Shown here in pieces: positions 53,735-63,337 of a stretch of DNA of 64,000 nt. Each line of letters starts with the position of its first letter. Positions within the stretch are counted from its first letter, which is position 1. Position numbers and translations under genes: made by a program. Under the pieces are notes generated by a model that saw only the letters and a program-made list of their open reading frames with translations, made no database searches and had not been told where the DNA came from. Source of the stretch: an uncultured Clostridia bacterium (GTDB lineage: Bacteria > Bacillota > Clostridia > TANB77 > CAG-508). The stretch covers positions 124,001-188,000 of the forward strand of contig CAJFII010000001.1 of assembly GCA_904381285.1 (NCBI GenBank). The letters are read 5' to 3'.

Positions 53735-54725
53735 AGGAATTAAAATTATACTTATTATATTATTAACAATATTAATTATAGCATTAGTTAATTTTATGAT
53801 TTATGCAATAATAAATAGAAATAATGATTATAGTGTAAAATTTTCTTTAATTGCTTTTGGAGATAATACAGAAAAGATCTTTGAAAAAGAATATGAACCA
53901 GAAGAATTAGATAAGATTAATGTTGATGTTTCATCATCAAATGTGATTATTGAAAAAGCAGATGTAGATAAAATAAAAGTTACAGCTTATGGCGAGAAAG
54001 ATGAAAAGATAAATGAAACAATTAATAATAATGAACTTTCAATTACAAAAAGTAAAACAGTATTTATATTTGCAATGCTATATTGGTGTGATGAAAAAAT
54101 AATAATACAAGTTCCAAATGAATGTGATGAGGAATTTAATATACATACATCAAGTGGAGATATAGCAGCACCAAATTTAGAAAATAATGTTATTAACTTA
54201 GAAACATCATCAGGGAAAATTGAATGTGGAAATATTAACAATGGTAATTTCAAAAGTTCTTCTGGCGATATAACAGTTGGAAGTGGTAATGAAATCACAA
54301 TACAAACAAGTTCTGGAAGTATAATAGTAGGTGATTTTAACAAATTATCAGCAGAAGCATCATCTGGAGATGTTGAAGTTGGAAAAGTAGGAGAAAGTAC
54401 AATAAAAACATCTTCTGGTAAAATATTGGTAGAAAGTGCAAAAAGGTTGCAAGCAGAGGCATCATCTGGTGAAATAGATATTAATAAAATAGAAGAATAT
54501 TGTAACTTGGTAACAAGTTCTGGAAGTATAGAGATAGATTCTTTAAATATAACTGAAAATTCTATTATTAATGCTAAATCTGGAGATGTTGATATAAGAA
54601 GTAAAAATGATATATATATTGAAACAGAAACTGGTTCAGGAGATTCAGATGTAAAAAACAATAATAGAATGGCAGAAATCGTATTAAAAATAACAACTAC
54701 ATCAGGAAGTATAAAAGTTGATTAA
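53724..54725 (+). CDS. DUF4097-type beta-helix protein, membrane-anchored
   Basis: 333 residues. One N-terminal transmembrane helix, then a repetitive beta domain in which (S/T)SSG(D/K/S/E)I recurs about nine times (residues ~140-330: TSSGDIAAP, TSSGKIECG, SSSGDITVG, TSSGSIIVG and so on). Such DUF4097/LiaG-like proteins are part of cell-envelope stress responses. Translationally coupled to the regulator at 52973. Confidence 0.8.
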   Translation: MKNKGIKIILIILLTILIIALVNFMIYAIINRNNDYSVKFSLIAFGDNTEKIFEKEYEPEELDKINVDVSSSNVIIEKADVDKIKVTAYGEKDEKINETINNNELSITKSKTVFIFAMLYWCDEKIIIQVPNECDEEFNIHTSSGDIAAPNLENNVINLETSSGKIECGNINNGNFKSSSGDITVGSGNEITIQTSSGSIIVGDFNKLSAEASSGDVEVGKVGESTIKTSSGKILVESAKRLQAEASSGEIDINKIEEYCNLVTSSGSIEIDSLNITENSIINAKSGDVDIRSKNDIYIETETGSGDSDVKNNNRMAEIVLKITTTSGSIKVD

Positions 54726-54808
54726 TTATATATGAATTATAGATTATTTTTCTCTTAAATGATATACTGTATTAAAAAGAGAAAATATTTTCTATAAAGG
54801 GGGATGCT

Positions 54809-55042
54809 ATGAAAATAAATAAATGGAAAGTATTTCAAACTATTCAATTACTAGTATTTATAGGGGTTAGTATATTTCTTTTTGCAAGAAGTGTTGATGG
54901 AAGTGGAGCAACAAATACTTGGAATGTAAAATTAATTAGTTTTGCTGTATGGCTAGGATTTTATCTTTTTGTGTTAGCTCTTGAATATGGAATACGCTTT
55001 TTAACAGTAATTAAAAAGAATAGGAGGAATATATATGAGTAA
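54809..55042 (+). CDS. Small membrane protein coupled to the DUF3267 gene
   Basis: 77 residues with two hydrophobic segments (QLLVFIGVSIFLFA, FAVWLGFYLFVLALEYGI) and a basic tail. Overlaps the next gene by 8 bp and is preceded by GGGGG. Not recognised. Confidence 0.65.
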   Translation: MKINKWKVFQTIQLLVFIGVSIFLFARSVDGSGATNTWNVKLISFAVWLGFYLFVLALEYGIRFLTVIKKNRRNIYE

Positions 55043-55562
55043 AATTTTGAAAAGAATTGGAACAATAAATTACAAAAATGGGAAATATGCTAATATATTT
55101 ATGATAGGAAATTTCATATTTTTTGTACTTATAGGTATTATAGTAATTTCATTAAACAATTTAAAAGAAAGTAATACCATAAAAGGACAATGGTTTTTAT
55201 TAGGTTGTATTTGTTATATTATTTTACACGAAACTACACATTTAATTTTTATGAAATTGTTTTCAAAAGAAAAAATAAATATTTCTATTAAATTTCCAAT
55301 TTCTGTAGGAAGTAGTGCAAAATTTAATAAAATGCAATTTACAATTATTGCTCTTGCACCAGTTGTAATTTTAGGTTGTATTCTTGTTTTACTAATTATA
55401 TTTACCCCAAAGAACTATACTTTTTTATGGACTATACTATTAATATTAAATTTTGCTGGTTCTGGTGGAGATTTTATGCAATTTTTTAAAGTAAGGAAAT
55501 ATCCTAGAAATACATATTTTCAAGATAATAGTGATGAAACAGCAATATACCAAGAACAATAA
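55035..55562 (+). CDS. DUF3267-type membrane metalloprotease-like protein
   Basis: 175 residues with four to five hydrophobic segments. Contains HETTHL (HExxH zinc motif, residues 67-71 region) followed by KLF, and a second polar group GSGGDFMQFFK near 150, as in DUF3267 and site-2-protease-like families. Possible intramembrane or membrane-embedded peptidase. AGGAGG before ATG. Confidence 0.75.
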   Translation: MSKILKRIGTINYKNGKYANIFMIGNFIFFVLIGIIVISLNNLKESNTIKGQWFLLGCICYIILHETTHLIFMKLFSKEKINISIKFPISVGSSAKFNKMQFTIIALAPVVILGCILVLLIIFTPKNYTFLWTILLILNFAGSGGDFMQFFKVRKYPRNTYFQDNSDETAIYQEQ

Positions 55563-55582
55563 TGTAGTTTAAATGGAGGTCT

Positions 55583-56166
55583 ATGATGAAAAAAATTCTA
55601 ATTCACGGATCAGGACATAAAGCAGAAAGCTGGGACAAAGTAATTTCATATATGAATAATGATAAGGATATATTATGTCCTAATTTATCAACAATTCTAA
55701 ATGGAAAAGAAGCCAGTTATGATAATTTATATTCTTCTTTTGCAGAATATTGTAATAAAATAGATGGAAAAATAGATTTGTGTGGTCTTTCACTAGGTGG
55801 TATATTAGCACTAAATTATGCTATAGATTATCCAAATAAAGTAGAAAAGTTAGTTTTAATTGGAACACCTCATAAGGTACCAAAAGTAATGTTTAGTATT
55901 CAAAATGTCATATTTAAGTTTTTACCTAAAAAATTATTTGAAACAATGGCATTTAATAAGAAAGATACATTTGTTTTAGGAAATACTATGAAAAAACTAG
56001 ACTTTAGTAATGAGAAAAAGATAGTGCAAATATTAAATCTGCACATTACCTAGCTGAAAATATAAAAAATGCTAAACTAGAGATTATGAAAAATACAGGA
56101 CATATTGTAAATGAGGAAAATCCAGAAGAATTAGCAAAATTACTAACAGAATTTTGGAAAAACTAA
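55583..56166 (+). pseudogene. Alpha/beta hydrolase, internal deletion and frameshift
   Basis: N-terminal ILIHGSGHKAESWDKV and nucleophile elbow GLSLGGILALNYA are intact (55583-56053). The frame then ends early, and the next frame continues at about 56025 with GEKDSANIKSAHYLAENI ... NTGHIVNEENPEELAKLLTEF up to TAA 56164-56166, holding the catalytic His. The strand before the catalytic Asp (usually about 15 residues ending in C-G-E-K-D) is missing. The two sections do not form one protein. Confidence 0.85.
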
Positions 56167-56187
56167 ACGGTATAGTAACCAATAAAG

Positions 56188-56230
56188 CAGATAGGAGAGT
56201 AGATATTTTGCTCTCTTATCTGTTTTTTTA
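56188..56230 (+). terminator. Terminator after the hydrolase remnant
   Basis: CAGATAGGAGAG (56188-56199) pairs with CTCTCTTATCTG (56211-56222), then T7. Confidence 0.85.
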
Positions 56231-56250
56231 TTATAAATTAAAAAAGTATA

Positions 56251-56289
56251 TTGACATACAATATTAAATGTACTACAATGTACTTATAC
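56251..56289 (+). promoter_or_regulatory. Promoter and possible operator of the GntR-ABC operon
   Basis: TTGACA at 56251-56256, 17-nt spacer, TACAAT at 56274-56279. AATGTACT occurs twice 10-11 bp apart (56267-56274 and 56277-56284) across the -10 region, a likely binding site for the GntR protein. Confidence 0.65.
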
Positions 56290-56317
56290 GATAAGCACAT
56301 TTAAAGGAGGGAAAAAA

Positions 56318-56695
56318 TTGGATATTATCATTAGTAATAGTACAAGTAAACCAATATATGAGCAAATTACAAGTCAAATAAAACAAATGATAATGACTGG
56401 TGAATTAAAAGCTGGTGAATCAATACCCTCTATGCGTTCATTAGCAAAATCTTTACATATAAGCGTAATAACAGTACAAAGAGCTTATGAAGATTTACAA
56501 AGAGATGGTTTTATAGAAACTACAATAGGCAGAGGCAGTTTTGTTAGTTCTAATAATAAAGACTTCATTCAAGAAGAAAAACAAAGAGAAATAGAAAACC
56601 ATTTACAAAAAGCTATTGAATTGAGCAAAGAAAATGGTATTCCATTAACAAAACTTATTGATTTATTAAAGATATTTTATGAGGAGGAAAAATAA
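56318..56695 (+). CDS. GntR-family regulator (YtrA type)
   Basis: 125 residues. TTG start after AAAGGAGGG. Winged helix at 1-75 (PIYEQITSQIKQMIMTGELK, GESIPSMRSLAKSLHISVITVQRAYEDLQRDGFIET, GRGSFV). Short C-terminal helix, as in YtrA regulators that repress ABC transporter operons. The ABC ATPase gene starts 1 bp after its stop. Confidence 0.92.
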   Translation: MDIIISNSTSKPIYEQITSQIKQMIMTGELKAGESIPSMRSLAKSLHISVITVQRAYEDLQRDGFIETTIGRGSFVSSNNKDFIQEEKQREIENHLQKAIELSKENGIPLTKLIDLLKIFYEEEK

Positions 56696-56696
56696 T

Positions 56697-57557
56697 ATGT
56701 CTGATTATTCTTTAAAAGTTGAAAATTTAAGTAAAAAATTTGATGACTTTTTATTAGATAAAGTTTCATTTTATGTACCAAAAGGAAATATCGTTGGTTT
56801 AATAGGAGAAAATGGTGCTGGAAAAAGTACAACTATAAATGCTATGCTTGATATTATTGAAAGAGATTCTGGAAATGTATATATTTTGGATAGTGAAAAG
56901 AATAAAATTAGTAATAGTATAAGAGAAAAAATTGGAGTAGTTTTTGATGAAAATAACTTTCCAGAAGATTTAACACCACAAAAATTAAATAATGTATTAA
57001 AAGCAATATATTTTAATTGGGAAGAAAAAAAGTTTAGTGAATTTATAGAAAAATTTAATTTACCAAAAAATAAAAAGATTAAAAACTTTTCAAGAGGAAT
57101 GAAAATGAAATTATCTATAAGTGTTGCTTTGTCACATAAAGCAGAATTACTTGTATTAGATGAAGCAACAAGTGGTCTTGATCCAATCGTTAGAGATGAC
57201 ATTTTAGACATATTATTGGACTTCGTTCAAGATGAAAAAAACTCAATTTTAATTTCATCACATATTACAAGTGATTTAGAAAAAGTTGCAGATTACATAG
57301 TTTTTATTCATAAAGGAAAAGTAATATTTGAGGAAACAAAAGATAATCTTATTTATAACTATGGAATAATGAAATGTAAAACAAAAGAATTTGATTCTGT
57401 TGATAAGAAAGATATAATTCGATTTAGAAAAATGGATTATGGTTATGAGATATTAATAAAAAATAAAAATGAAATGGAAAGAAAATATCCAAACTTTGTA
57501 ATGGATAATATTAAAATCGAAGATATAATGTTAATGTATGTAAAGGGGGAAATGTAA
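56697..57557 (+). CDS. ABC transporter ATP-binding protein (YtrB/BcrA-like)
   Basis: 286 residues. Walker A GENGAGKST, signature FSRGMKMKLSISVAL (variant of LSGGQ as in BcrA-type), Walker B LLVLDEATSGLD, H-loop SSHIT. ATG at 56697 after GAGGAGG. Partner of the following permease; controlled by the GntR protein. Confidence 0.92.
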   Translation: MSDYSLKVENLSKKFDDFLLDKVSFYVPKGNIVGLIGENGAGKSTTINAMLDIIERDSGNVYILDSEKNKISNSIREKIGVVFDENNFPEDLTPQKLNNVLKAIYFNWEEKKFSEFIEKFNLPKNKKIKNFSRGMKMKLSISVALSHKAELLVLDEATSGLDPIVRDDILDILLDFVQDEKNSILISSHITSDLEKVADYIVFIHKGKVIFEETKDNLIYNYGIMKCKTKEFDSVDKKDIIRFRKMDYGYEILIKNKNEMERKYPNFVMDNIKIEDIMLMYVKGEM

Positions 57558-57558
57558 T

Positions 57559-58179
57559 ATGAAAGGTTTACTTTTAAAAGATTTTTATACTACAAAAGCT
57601 AATATATTTGTAGCACTTCTTTCTTGTGTGGTAATGGCTATAGGTTTGTCGTTTGTAATTTCTCCATCAGTTGTTATTATATTAATTGCAATACCTTTAA
57701 GTATGACGGTATCAAGTACAATAATTTCTGATAAGAAAAATAAATGGACACAGTTCGCAGTAACTTTACCAGTATCGAAAAAACAAATAATATCAAGTAA
57801 ATATATTGCATATTTGTTTTGGACAATAATAGGTATTTTTGTGGGAACTTTAATGTGTTATATAATTTTAAAAGTAGCAAATAGTACAGATAGTAATATA
57901 AATATCTTTACTGGTTTTAGTATTATAATTGCTCTTTTAAGTGGTAGTATTATAATGCCTTGCAATTTTGTACTACCAGAAGAAAAATCAATTATAGGAA
58001 CAATATTAGCATATTCCTTAACATCAGGTATATTAGCATTATCTATTTTTGCATTAAACCAAATATTCAATGTAAGAGATAATATGACACAGACACTTAT
58101 TATATGTAGTGTAATAAGTTTTGTAATTTTCATTATATCTTGGATAACTTCTGTTAAGAAGATAAAGAATTTTAATTAA
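57559..58179 (+). CDS. ABC-2-type permease
   Basis: 206 residues, six hydrophobic helices (FVALLSCVVMAIG, VIILIAIPLSMTVSSTII, YLFWTIIGIFVGTLMCYII and others). Begins MKGLLLKDFYTTKAN, typical of ABC2 permeases of the YtrC/D class. It starts 1 bp after the ATPase stop. Confidence 0.88.
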   Translation: MKGLLLKDFYTTKANIFVALLSCVVMAIGLSFVISPSVVIILIAIPLSMTVSSTIISDKKNKWTQFAVTLPVSKKQIISSKYIAYLFWTIIGIFVGTLMCYIILKVANSTDSNINIFTGFSIIIALLSGSIIMPCNFVLPEEKSIIGTILAYSLTSGILALSIFALNQIFNVRDNMTQTLIICSVISFVIFIISWITSVKKIKNFN

Positions 58180-58196
58180 AAGAATATAATAAATTT

Positions 58197-58226
58197 AGCA
58201 GATAATAAATAATTATCTGCTTTTTC
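58197..58226 (+). terminator. Terminator of the GntR-ABC operon
   Basis: AGCAGATAAT (58197-58206) pairs with ATTATCTGCT (58212-58221), then T-run. Confidence 0.85.
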
Positions 58227-58297
58227 AATATAAATAATGAGAATTTTTATCAAATATGCTATAATAAATCAGAATATATAAAATGAGGTATAAGAAT

Positions 58298-58954
58298 ATG
58301 AAGAAAATTTTAATTGTAGAAGATGATATAAGTATTCATAAAATATTAGAAGAAATATTAGAACAAGAGAAGTATGAAATATTAAATGCCTATTCTGGAA
58401 CAGAGGCACTAATGATTTTAGAAAAAGATAATATAGATCTAGTATTATTAGATTTGATGTTACCAGGATTAAATGGAGAAGAAATTATAAAAAAAGTAAA
58501 AAATATTCCAATCATTGTTTTAAGTGCTAAAATTTCAACAGAAGATAAAGTAAATTGCTTATTAGATGGTGCGAATGATTACCTTACTAAACCATTTGAA
58601 AAAAGTGAATTATTAGCCAGAATTAAAGTACAATTAAGAAATAAAAAAGATGTTAATGCAGATTATAGTTATAAAGATTTGAAATTGCAAAAAGATAATT
58701 ATACTTTAAAGGTAAAAGATAAAGAAATTAATTTGACAAAAACAGAATATGCAATATTAAAGCAATTATTTATTTATCAGAATCAAGTAGTTTCAAAATC
58801 TAAATTATTGGATTTAATAAGTTTTGACACAGAAAATTGTGATGAAAATTCTTTACGAGTTCATATTAGTAACATAAGAAAAAAGATTAAGAAATATTCT
58901 GATGAGGAATATATTGATTCGGTATGGGGAGTAGGATTTAAACTAAAAAAATAA
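58298..58954 (+). CDS. OmpR-family response regulator
   Basis: 218 residues. Receiver domain: acidic pair in LIVEDD, phospho-acceptor Asp in LVLLDLMLPG, Lys in YLTKPF. C-terminal winged helix with LTKTEYAIL and RVHISNIRKKI ... VWGVGFKL. Probably cognate to the histidine kinase at 60780. Start at 58298 after TGAGG. Confidence 0.94.
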   Translation: MKKILIVEDDISIHKILEEILEQEKYEILNAYSGTEALMILEKDNIDLVLLDLMLPGLNGEEIIKKVKNIPIIVLSAKISTEDKVNCLLDGANDYLTKPFEKSELLARIKVQLRNKKDVNADYSYKDLKLQKDNYTLKVKDKEINLTKTEYAILKQLFIYQNQVVSKSKLLDLISFDTENCDENSLRVHISNIRKKIKKYSDEEYIDSVWGVGFKLKK

Positions 58955-58957
58955 ATC

Positions 58958-59007
58958 TTAACAAAACTTTAACAAACCATTAACAGTTTTCTTAACACTT
59001 TTATACT
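58958..59007 (+). promoter_or_regulatory. Promoter of the second ABC operon with four phased TTAACA boxes
   Basis: TTAACA at 58958, 58969, 58980 and 58992, that is 11, 11 and 12 bp apart. The third can serve as -35 to TATACT (59002-59007, 16-nt spacer). Such phased direct repeats are typical binding sites of OmpR-type regulators; the regulator gene lies directly upstream. Confidence 0.7.
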
Positions 59008-59034
59008 AAAATAAAAGTGAAAGGAGAGAAGATT

Positions 59035-59949
59035 ATGGAATATATTTTAGAAACAAATAATCTTGAAAAGAGATATAAAGATTTTAAAGCAATAAGTAAC
59101 TTAAATATTCACATAAAAAAAGGTGCAATTTATGGACTTATTGGAAAAAACGGAGCAGGTAAAACTACTCTTATAAGATTAATTTGTGGACTACAAAAGC
59201 CTACAAACGGAACATACTCTATATGTGGAGTAAAGAATACCGATAAAAAAATATTAAAAGTTAGAGAAAGAATGGGAGCAATAATAGAAACACCATCTAT
59301 ATATGCTAATATGTCAGCTAGAGATAATTTATTAGAACAATTCAAATTAGTAGGACTACCTAGCAATGATGGAATTGATGAATTATTAGAATTGGTTGCT
59401 CTTGAAAATACTGGAAACAAAAAAGCAAAGAATTTTTCTTTAGGAATGAAACAAAGATTAGGAATAGCAATAGCATTATCAAATAATCCAGACCTATTAA
59501 TATTGGATGAACCAATAAATGGTTTAGATCCAGAAGGTATTATTGAGATTCGAGAACTGATTTTAAAATTAAATAAAAAGAAAAAAATAACTATTTTAAT
59601 ATCAAGCCATTATCTTGATGAGTTATCTAAAATTGCTACTGATTATGGATTTGTAGACAATGGACAAATAGTTAAAGAAATTAGTAGCGAAGAATTAAAT
59701 AAAAAGATGGAACACAAAATAGAGTTAAAAGTAAAAGATATAAAAGAATTTTCTAAATATTTTGAAAAGAATAATATAACCTATGAGGTTTTCGATAATA
59801 ATACAATTAATGTATATGGAAAAAACAATTTATCTAAATTAATAAATGACCTTTCAAAAAATAATTTAGTAGCAGATGAAGTACACGAAAAAGAAGAAAC
59901 TTTAGAAAACTACTATATGAATTTAATTGGAGGTGGTAAAAATGATTAA
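59035..59949 (+). CDS. ABC transporter ATP-binding protein (bacitracin/lantibiotic-type)
   Basis: 304 residues. Walker A GKNGAGKTT, signature FSLGMKQRLGIAIAL, Walker B LLILDEPINGLDPEG, H-loop SSHYLDELS. C-terminal ~100 residues typical of BcrA/LanF ATPases. Start at 59035 after AAGGAGAG. Overlaps the permease gene by 8 bp. Confidence 0.93.
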   Translation: MEYILETNNLEKRYKDFKAISNLNIHIKKGAIYGLIGKNGAGKTTLIRLICGLQKPTNGTYSICGVKNTDKKILKVRERMGAIIETPSIYANMSARDNLLEQFKLVGLPSNDGIDELLELVALENTGNKKAKNFSLGMKQRLGIAIALSNNPDLLILDEPINGLDPEGIIEIRELILKLNKKKKITILISSHYLDELSKIATDYGFVDNGQIVKEISSEELNKKMEHKIELKVKDIKEFSKYFEKNNITYEVFDNNTINVYGKNNLSKLINDLSKNNLVADEVHEKEETLENYYMNLIGGGKND

Positions 59950-60766
59950 ATTATTAAATGCAGGATTTGCAAGATTAAAAAAAGATAAGTTGTTTTGGGG
60001 ATTAACAGTAGCAATTATAAAATTTGCATTAATTATGCTTTATAATGCTTATTCTGATATGTTAGAGTATGGTGGAAATGTAAGTGTTGATGGATATTTT
60101 TTTAATGTCGGTATGCTAATTGGGTTTGCTATTGCAATTTTTGCTAGTGTGTATTTAGGAAATGAATATTCTAATGGAACACTTAGAAATAAAATTGTTA
60201 TTGGACATAATAGAATAAAAATATATTTATCAAATTTAATTATAGTATCAGTAATATCTGTATTTTGGGTTTTATTGTTTGATTTTATTACTGCTTGTAT
60301 AGGTATTCCTCTATTTGGAAATATACAAATGGATATAGGAAAATTTTTGCTACTATTTGTAATAGTTTTATTATTTAGTATTGCCTTTGCATCTATATTT
60401 ACTTTTATAGCAATGGTTTGCTCGAATAAAACAGCAACATCTATTATTTGTTTAGTAACAGTATTTGCTATGATGTTTGGTAGCACAATGTTATTCAATC
60501 TATTATCAGCACCACCAACAACTGTAGAATATTCAATGGTAGATGGACAATTTGAACCACAAGAAGTTCCTAATCCAAGATACCCAACAGAACAAGAGAG
60601 AAAAATATATCAAACTATATTAAATATTATGCCACAAGGACAAGCATTTTCTATAGTAGGATATGAAGATTGGGATTACAAAGTATTACCATTTTATTCA
60701 TTAGGAGTTATAATAATATTTACAGGTGCAGGACTAATAATATTTAAAAGAAAAGATTTAAAATAG
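59942..60766 (+). CDS. ABC-2-type permease of the resistance transporter
   Basis: 274 residues, about six transmembrane helices, with a long extracytoplasmic loop before the last (SMVDGQFEPQEVPNPRYPTEQERK). Resembles lantibiotic-immunity or bacitracin-export permeases. GGAGGTGG overlaps the end of the ATPase gene. Confidence 0.88.
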   Translation: MIKLLNAGFARLKKDKLFWGLTVAIIKFALIMLYNAYSDMLEYGGNVSVDGYFFNVGMLIGFAIAIFASVYLGNEYSNGTLRNKIVIGHNRIKIYLSNLIIVSVISVFWVLLFDFITACIGIPLFGNIQMDIGKFLLLFVIVLLFSIAFASIFTFIAMVCSNKTATSIICLVTVFAMMFGSTMLFNLLSAPPTTVEYSMVDGQFEPQEVPNPRYPTEQERKIYQTILNIMPQGQAFSIVGYEDWDYKVLPFYSLGVIIIFTGAGLIIFKRKDLK

Positions 60767-60779
60767 AAAGGAAAATGTT

Positions 60780-61664
60780 ATGAGTATCTGGTTTTATTTA
60801 TTCATAATTGCAAGTATTATCATCATTGCATTAATTATCAAAATATTTGTTATGAAAAATGCAATTAAAGAAATAGAAGAAAAATTTGATTTTATAATAG
60901 AATCAGATACTAATAACTTAATTACCATTTCAACAAATGATATAGATTTAAAGCAATTAGCTAAAAAAATTAATCAAAACTTAAAAAAGATAAGAGAACT
61001 AGAAATTCAATATAATCAAGGAAACGAAGAATTAAAAAGATCCATTACAAATATTTCCCACGATTTAAGAACACCCCTTACAGCAATAAGGGGGTATCTT
61101 GATTTAATAGAACATAAAAATTTAACTGAAAAGCAGGAGGATTATTTGTTATTTATTGATGAAAAAGTTAAGATTTTAACTGATTTGACAGAACAATTAT
61201 TTAATTTTTCAAAAAGTTTAGATTCATATCAGGACATAAAAAAGCAAAATGTTGTATTAAATAGTGTCTTGGAAGAAACAATTTGTGCATCTTATGATTT
61301 ATTTATACAGCATAATATCAATCCTAAAATATATATAACAAAGGAAAAAATTATAAAACAAATAGATGAAAATATGCTAAAAAGGATATTTGAAAATATT
61401 ATTTCAAATGAAATAAAATATAGTGATGAATTTTTAGAAATTAAGTTAAATAAAAATGGAAAAATTATTTTTAGAAACAAAACAAAAAATTTAGATAAAA
61501 CAAGTGTAGAAAAAATATTTGACCGTTATTATACAGTTGAAAATGCAAAGAAATCAACAGGTATAGGTCTTTCTATTGCTAAGCAATTAGTAGAATTAAA
61601 TAATGGAACTATAAGTGCTAACTATGATGATGGATATTTGATTATCGAAATATATTTTAAGTAA
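60780..61664 (+). CDS. Sensor histidine kinase with minimal sensor part
   Basis: 294 residues. One N-terminal hydrophobic helix, no extracellular domain, then DHp with phospho-acceptor His in NISHDLRTPLTAIRGYLDL and the ATPase domain (NIISNEIKYS N-box, STGIGLSIAKQLVELNNG G-box). The intramembrane-sensing layout plus neighbouring ABC transporter suggests that the transporter supplies the signal, as in antibiotic-sensing modules. Confidence 0.92.
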   Translation: MSIWFYLFIIASIIIIALIIKIFVMKNAIKEIEEKFDFIIESDTNNLITISTNDIDLKQLAKKINQNLKKIRELEIQYNQGNEELKRSITNISHDLRTPLTAIRGYLDLIEHKNLTEKQEDYLLFIDEKVKILTDLTEQLFNFSKSLDSYQDIKKQNVVLNSVLEETICASYDLFIQHNINPKIYITKEKIIKQIDENMLKRIFENIISNEIKYSDEFLEIKLNKNGKIIFRNKTKNLDKTSVEKIFDRYYTVENAKKSTGIGLSIAKQLVELNNGTISANYDDGYLIIEIYFK

Positions 61665-61764
61665 GTCTATTAATATATAATAGGCTTTGTTATGCAAAAA
61701 AGGAAAAAGAATTGGCAGATAAAATAATATATTTTTTAAAGTATTATTCGCAAAATAAAATTAT

Positions 61765-61806
61765 AAAATATTCTATATTTAGAAATAAGTATAGAATATT
61801 TTTGTT
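61765..61806 (+). terminator. Terminator after the histidine kinase operon
   Basis: AAAATATTCTAT (61765-61776) pairs with ATAGAATATTTT (61791-61802), then TGTTTTTT. Confidence 0.8.
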
Positions 61807-61855
61807 TTTTATGGTATTATGTAGGCAACTAATTAGTAAAAGAAGATAAAATATT

Positions 61856-62275
61856 ATGGCTAATGAAAGTAAAAAAGATTTTAATGCTATGATGAAAAAT
61901 AATAAAGATATGCCTAAAATACAAATTGTCGAAGATGATAAAACAATTAAAAAGTATGGTGGAGATAAAATGTTTTTTGCACCACCTCTTTATTATGATA
62001 AATTAATGGAAAAAGTACCAAAAGGAAAACTTGTTACAGTAGGTCAAATGAGAGATTATCTTGCTAAACAAAATAATGCAGATTTTACTGATCCTATGAC
62101 AGCAGGTATATTTGTTAATATTGTTGCTTGGGCAAGTTATCAAAGAAATACAGATATTACACCATATTGGAGAACTTTAAAATCAGATGGTGAGTTAAAT
62201 GTGAAATATCCAGAGGCGATTGAATTGCAAAAAAGGTTACTTGAAGAAGAGGGACATACTATATATTTTTTATAA
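61856..62275 (+). CDS. MGMT-fold (alkyltransferase-like) DNA-binding protein
   Basis: 139 residues. The C-terminal half resembles the winged-helix domain of O6-methylguanine methyltransferases: VPKGKLVTVGQMRDYLA (family PxGxVxTYGxIA), WRTLKSDGELNVKYPEAIELQKRLLEEEGH (family HRV..SDG.L......E.Q..LLE.EG). The active-site Cys motif PCHR is replaced by PYWR, so it should bind but not repair, like Atl proteins. No strong ribosome-binding site is seen. Confidence 0.7.
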   Translation: MANESKKDFNAMMKNNKDMPKIQIVEDDKTIKKYGGDKMFFAPPLYYDKLMEKVPKGKLVTVGQMRDYLAKQNNADFTDPMTAGIFVNIVAWASYQRNTDITPYWRTLKSDGELNVKYPEAIELQKRLLEEEGHTIYFL

Positions 62276-62276
62276 T

Positions 62277-62690
62277 TTAAACTATATTAATAGATTATAT
62301 GAAGATAATAATGAAATTGTAAAGGAAATTAATACTTTTAACTTAAATGATGTAGAACAAAAAATAGAAAATAATAACTATATAGGAACAGCAGAATTTG
62401 AGGGTATGGATACAATTTGGAATTATGAAGCTACAGAAGATACAGAAATAGAATTGAAATATATTTTAAATGTGATCTCAGGAAAATGTAAAATAGTTTT
62501 AATTTTTCCAGATAATACAGTAAATACAATTTTTGAAAATGCTAATAATTCGCAAAGTAATGATTATTCAACGACAACATTACAATTAAAACAAGGATTA
62601 AATAGAATAAAATTGGTTGCTGACAAAGATACAAAAGTCCAATTTGACCTTTCTATTGAGAATGGAACTTTTAATGAATTAGGATTTTAA
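62277..62690 (+). pseudogene. N-terminally truncated secreted-domain fragment
   Basis: Open frame of about 138 codons that begins only in the tail of the MGMT-like gene, with no start codon or ribosome-binding site of its own. The product is a beta-rich domain with TAEFEGMDTIWNYEATEDTEIEL and LKQGLNRIKLVADKDTKVQFDLSI, and would normally follow a signal peptide or lipoprotein leader, which is missing. Function unknown. Confidence 0.55.
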
Positions 62691-62864
62691 TATTATAATT
62701 ACAAATTATGAATTTTTTAACTCAAGAAAATTCCATTTTATTAAAATGTTATGTTTAAGTGACACATTTCCAGTTCTAAATGGTAGATATAAGTGCTAAA
62801 AAACTTTATAATTATATTAATAAATAAAGAGGCTCTTTATATCAGATGAAAGGAGAAAGTAGAA

Positions 62865-63235
62865 ATGAAATTTAATGAAAAATTAATTAAATTAAGAAAA
62901 GCAGCAGCGCTTTCACAAGAAGAACTTGGAAATAGACTAAATGTTGCAAGGCAAACTGTAAGCAAATGGGAATTAGGCGAAACAACTCCAGAAATGGATA
63001 AATTAGAAGAATTATCTAATATTTTTGAAATTAGTATAGATGAATTAGTAAAGGATGATGATATTCCTAATGTTATAACAAAAGAAATAAATCAAGAAAA
63101 AATTGATTCGCTTTATAAAGATATTGGAACAGCTAAAAAGGAATAAAAACATATCTAATAATTGTTGGATTATTTTGCTTATTGTTTATAATAATTCCTT
63201 TAATAATATTTTTCGTAAGAACAGTTTTATTATAA
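62865..63235 (+). pseudogene. XRE-family membrane regulator with homopolymer frameshift
   Basis: The helix-turn-helix (LSQEELGNRLNVARQTVSKWELGE) and the linker up to IGTAKK are intact to 63146. An alternative frame then encodes a transmembrane helix and tail (IKTYLIIVGLFCLLFIIIPL ... FFVRTVLL) to 63235. Adding one A in the run at 63135-63140 joins them. GGAG precedes the ATG. May be a sequencing error, phase variation or true decay. Confidence 0.75.
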
Positions 63236-63257
63236 TTGCATAAACTACAATAATTAT

Positions 63258-63290
63258 GGCAGATAATAAGTTGAAATTATCTGTCTTTTA
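63258..63290 (+). terminator. Terminator after the XRE gene
   Basis: GGCAGATAAT (63258-63267) pairs with ATTATCTGTC (63276-63285), one G-T pair, then TTTTA. Confidence 0.7.
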
Positions 63291-63337
63291 TTATATAATC
63301 GCATCAGAGAAATATTATTTTGAAAGAGAGATAAATT

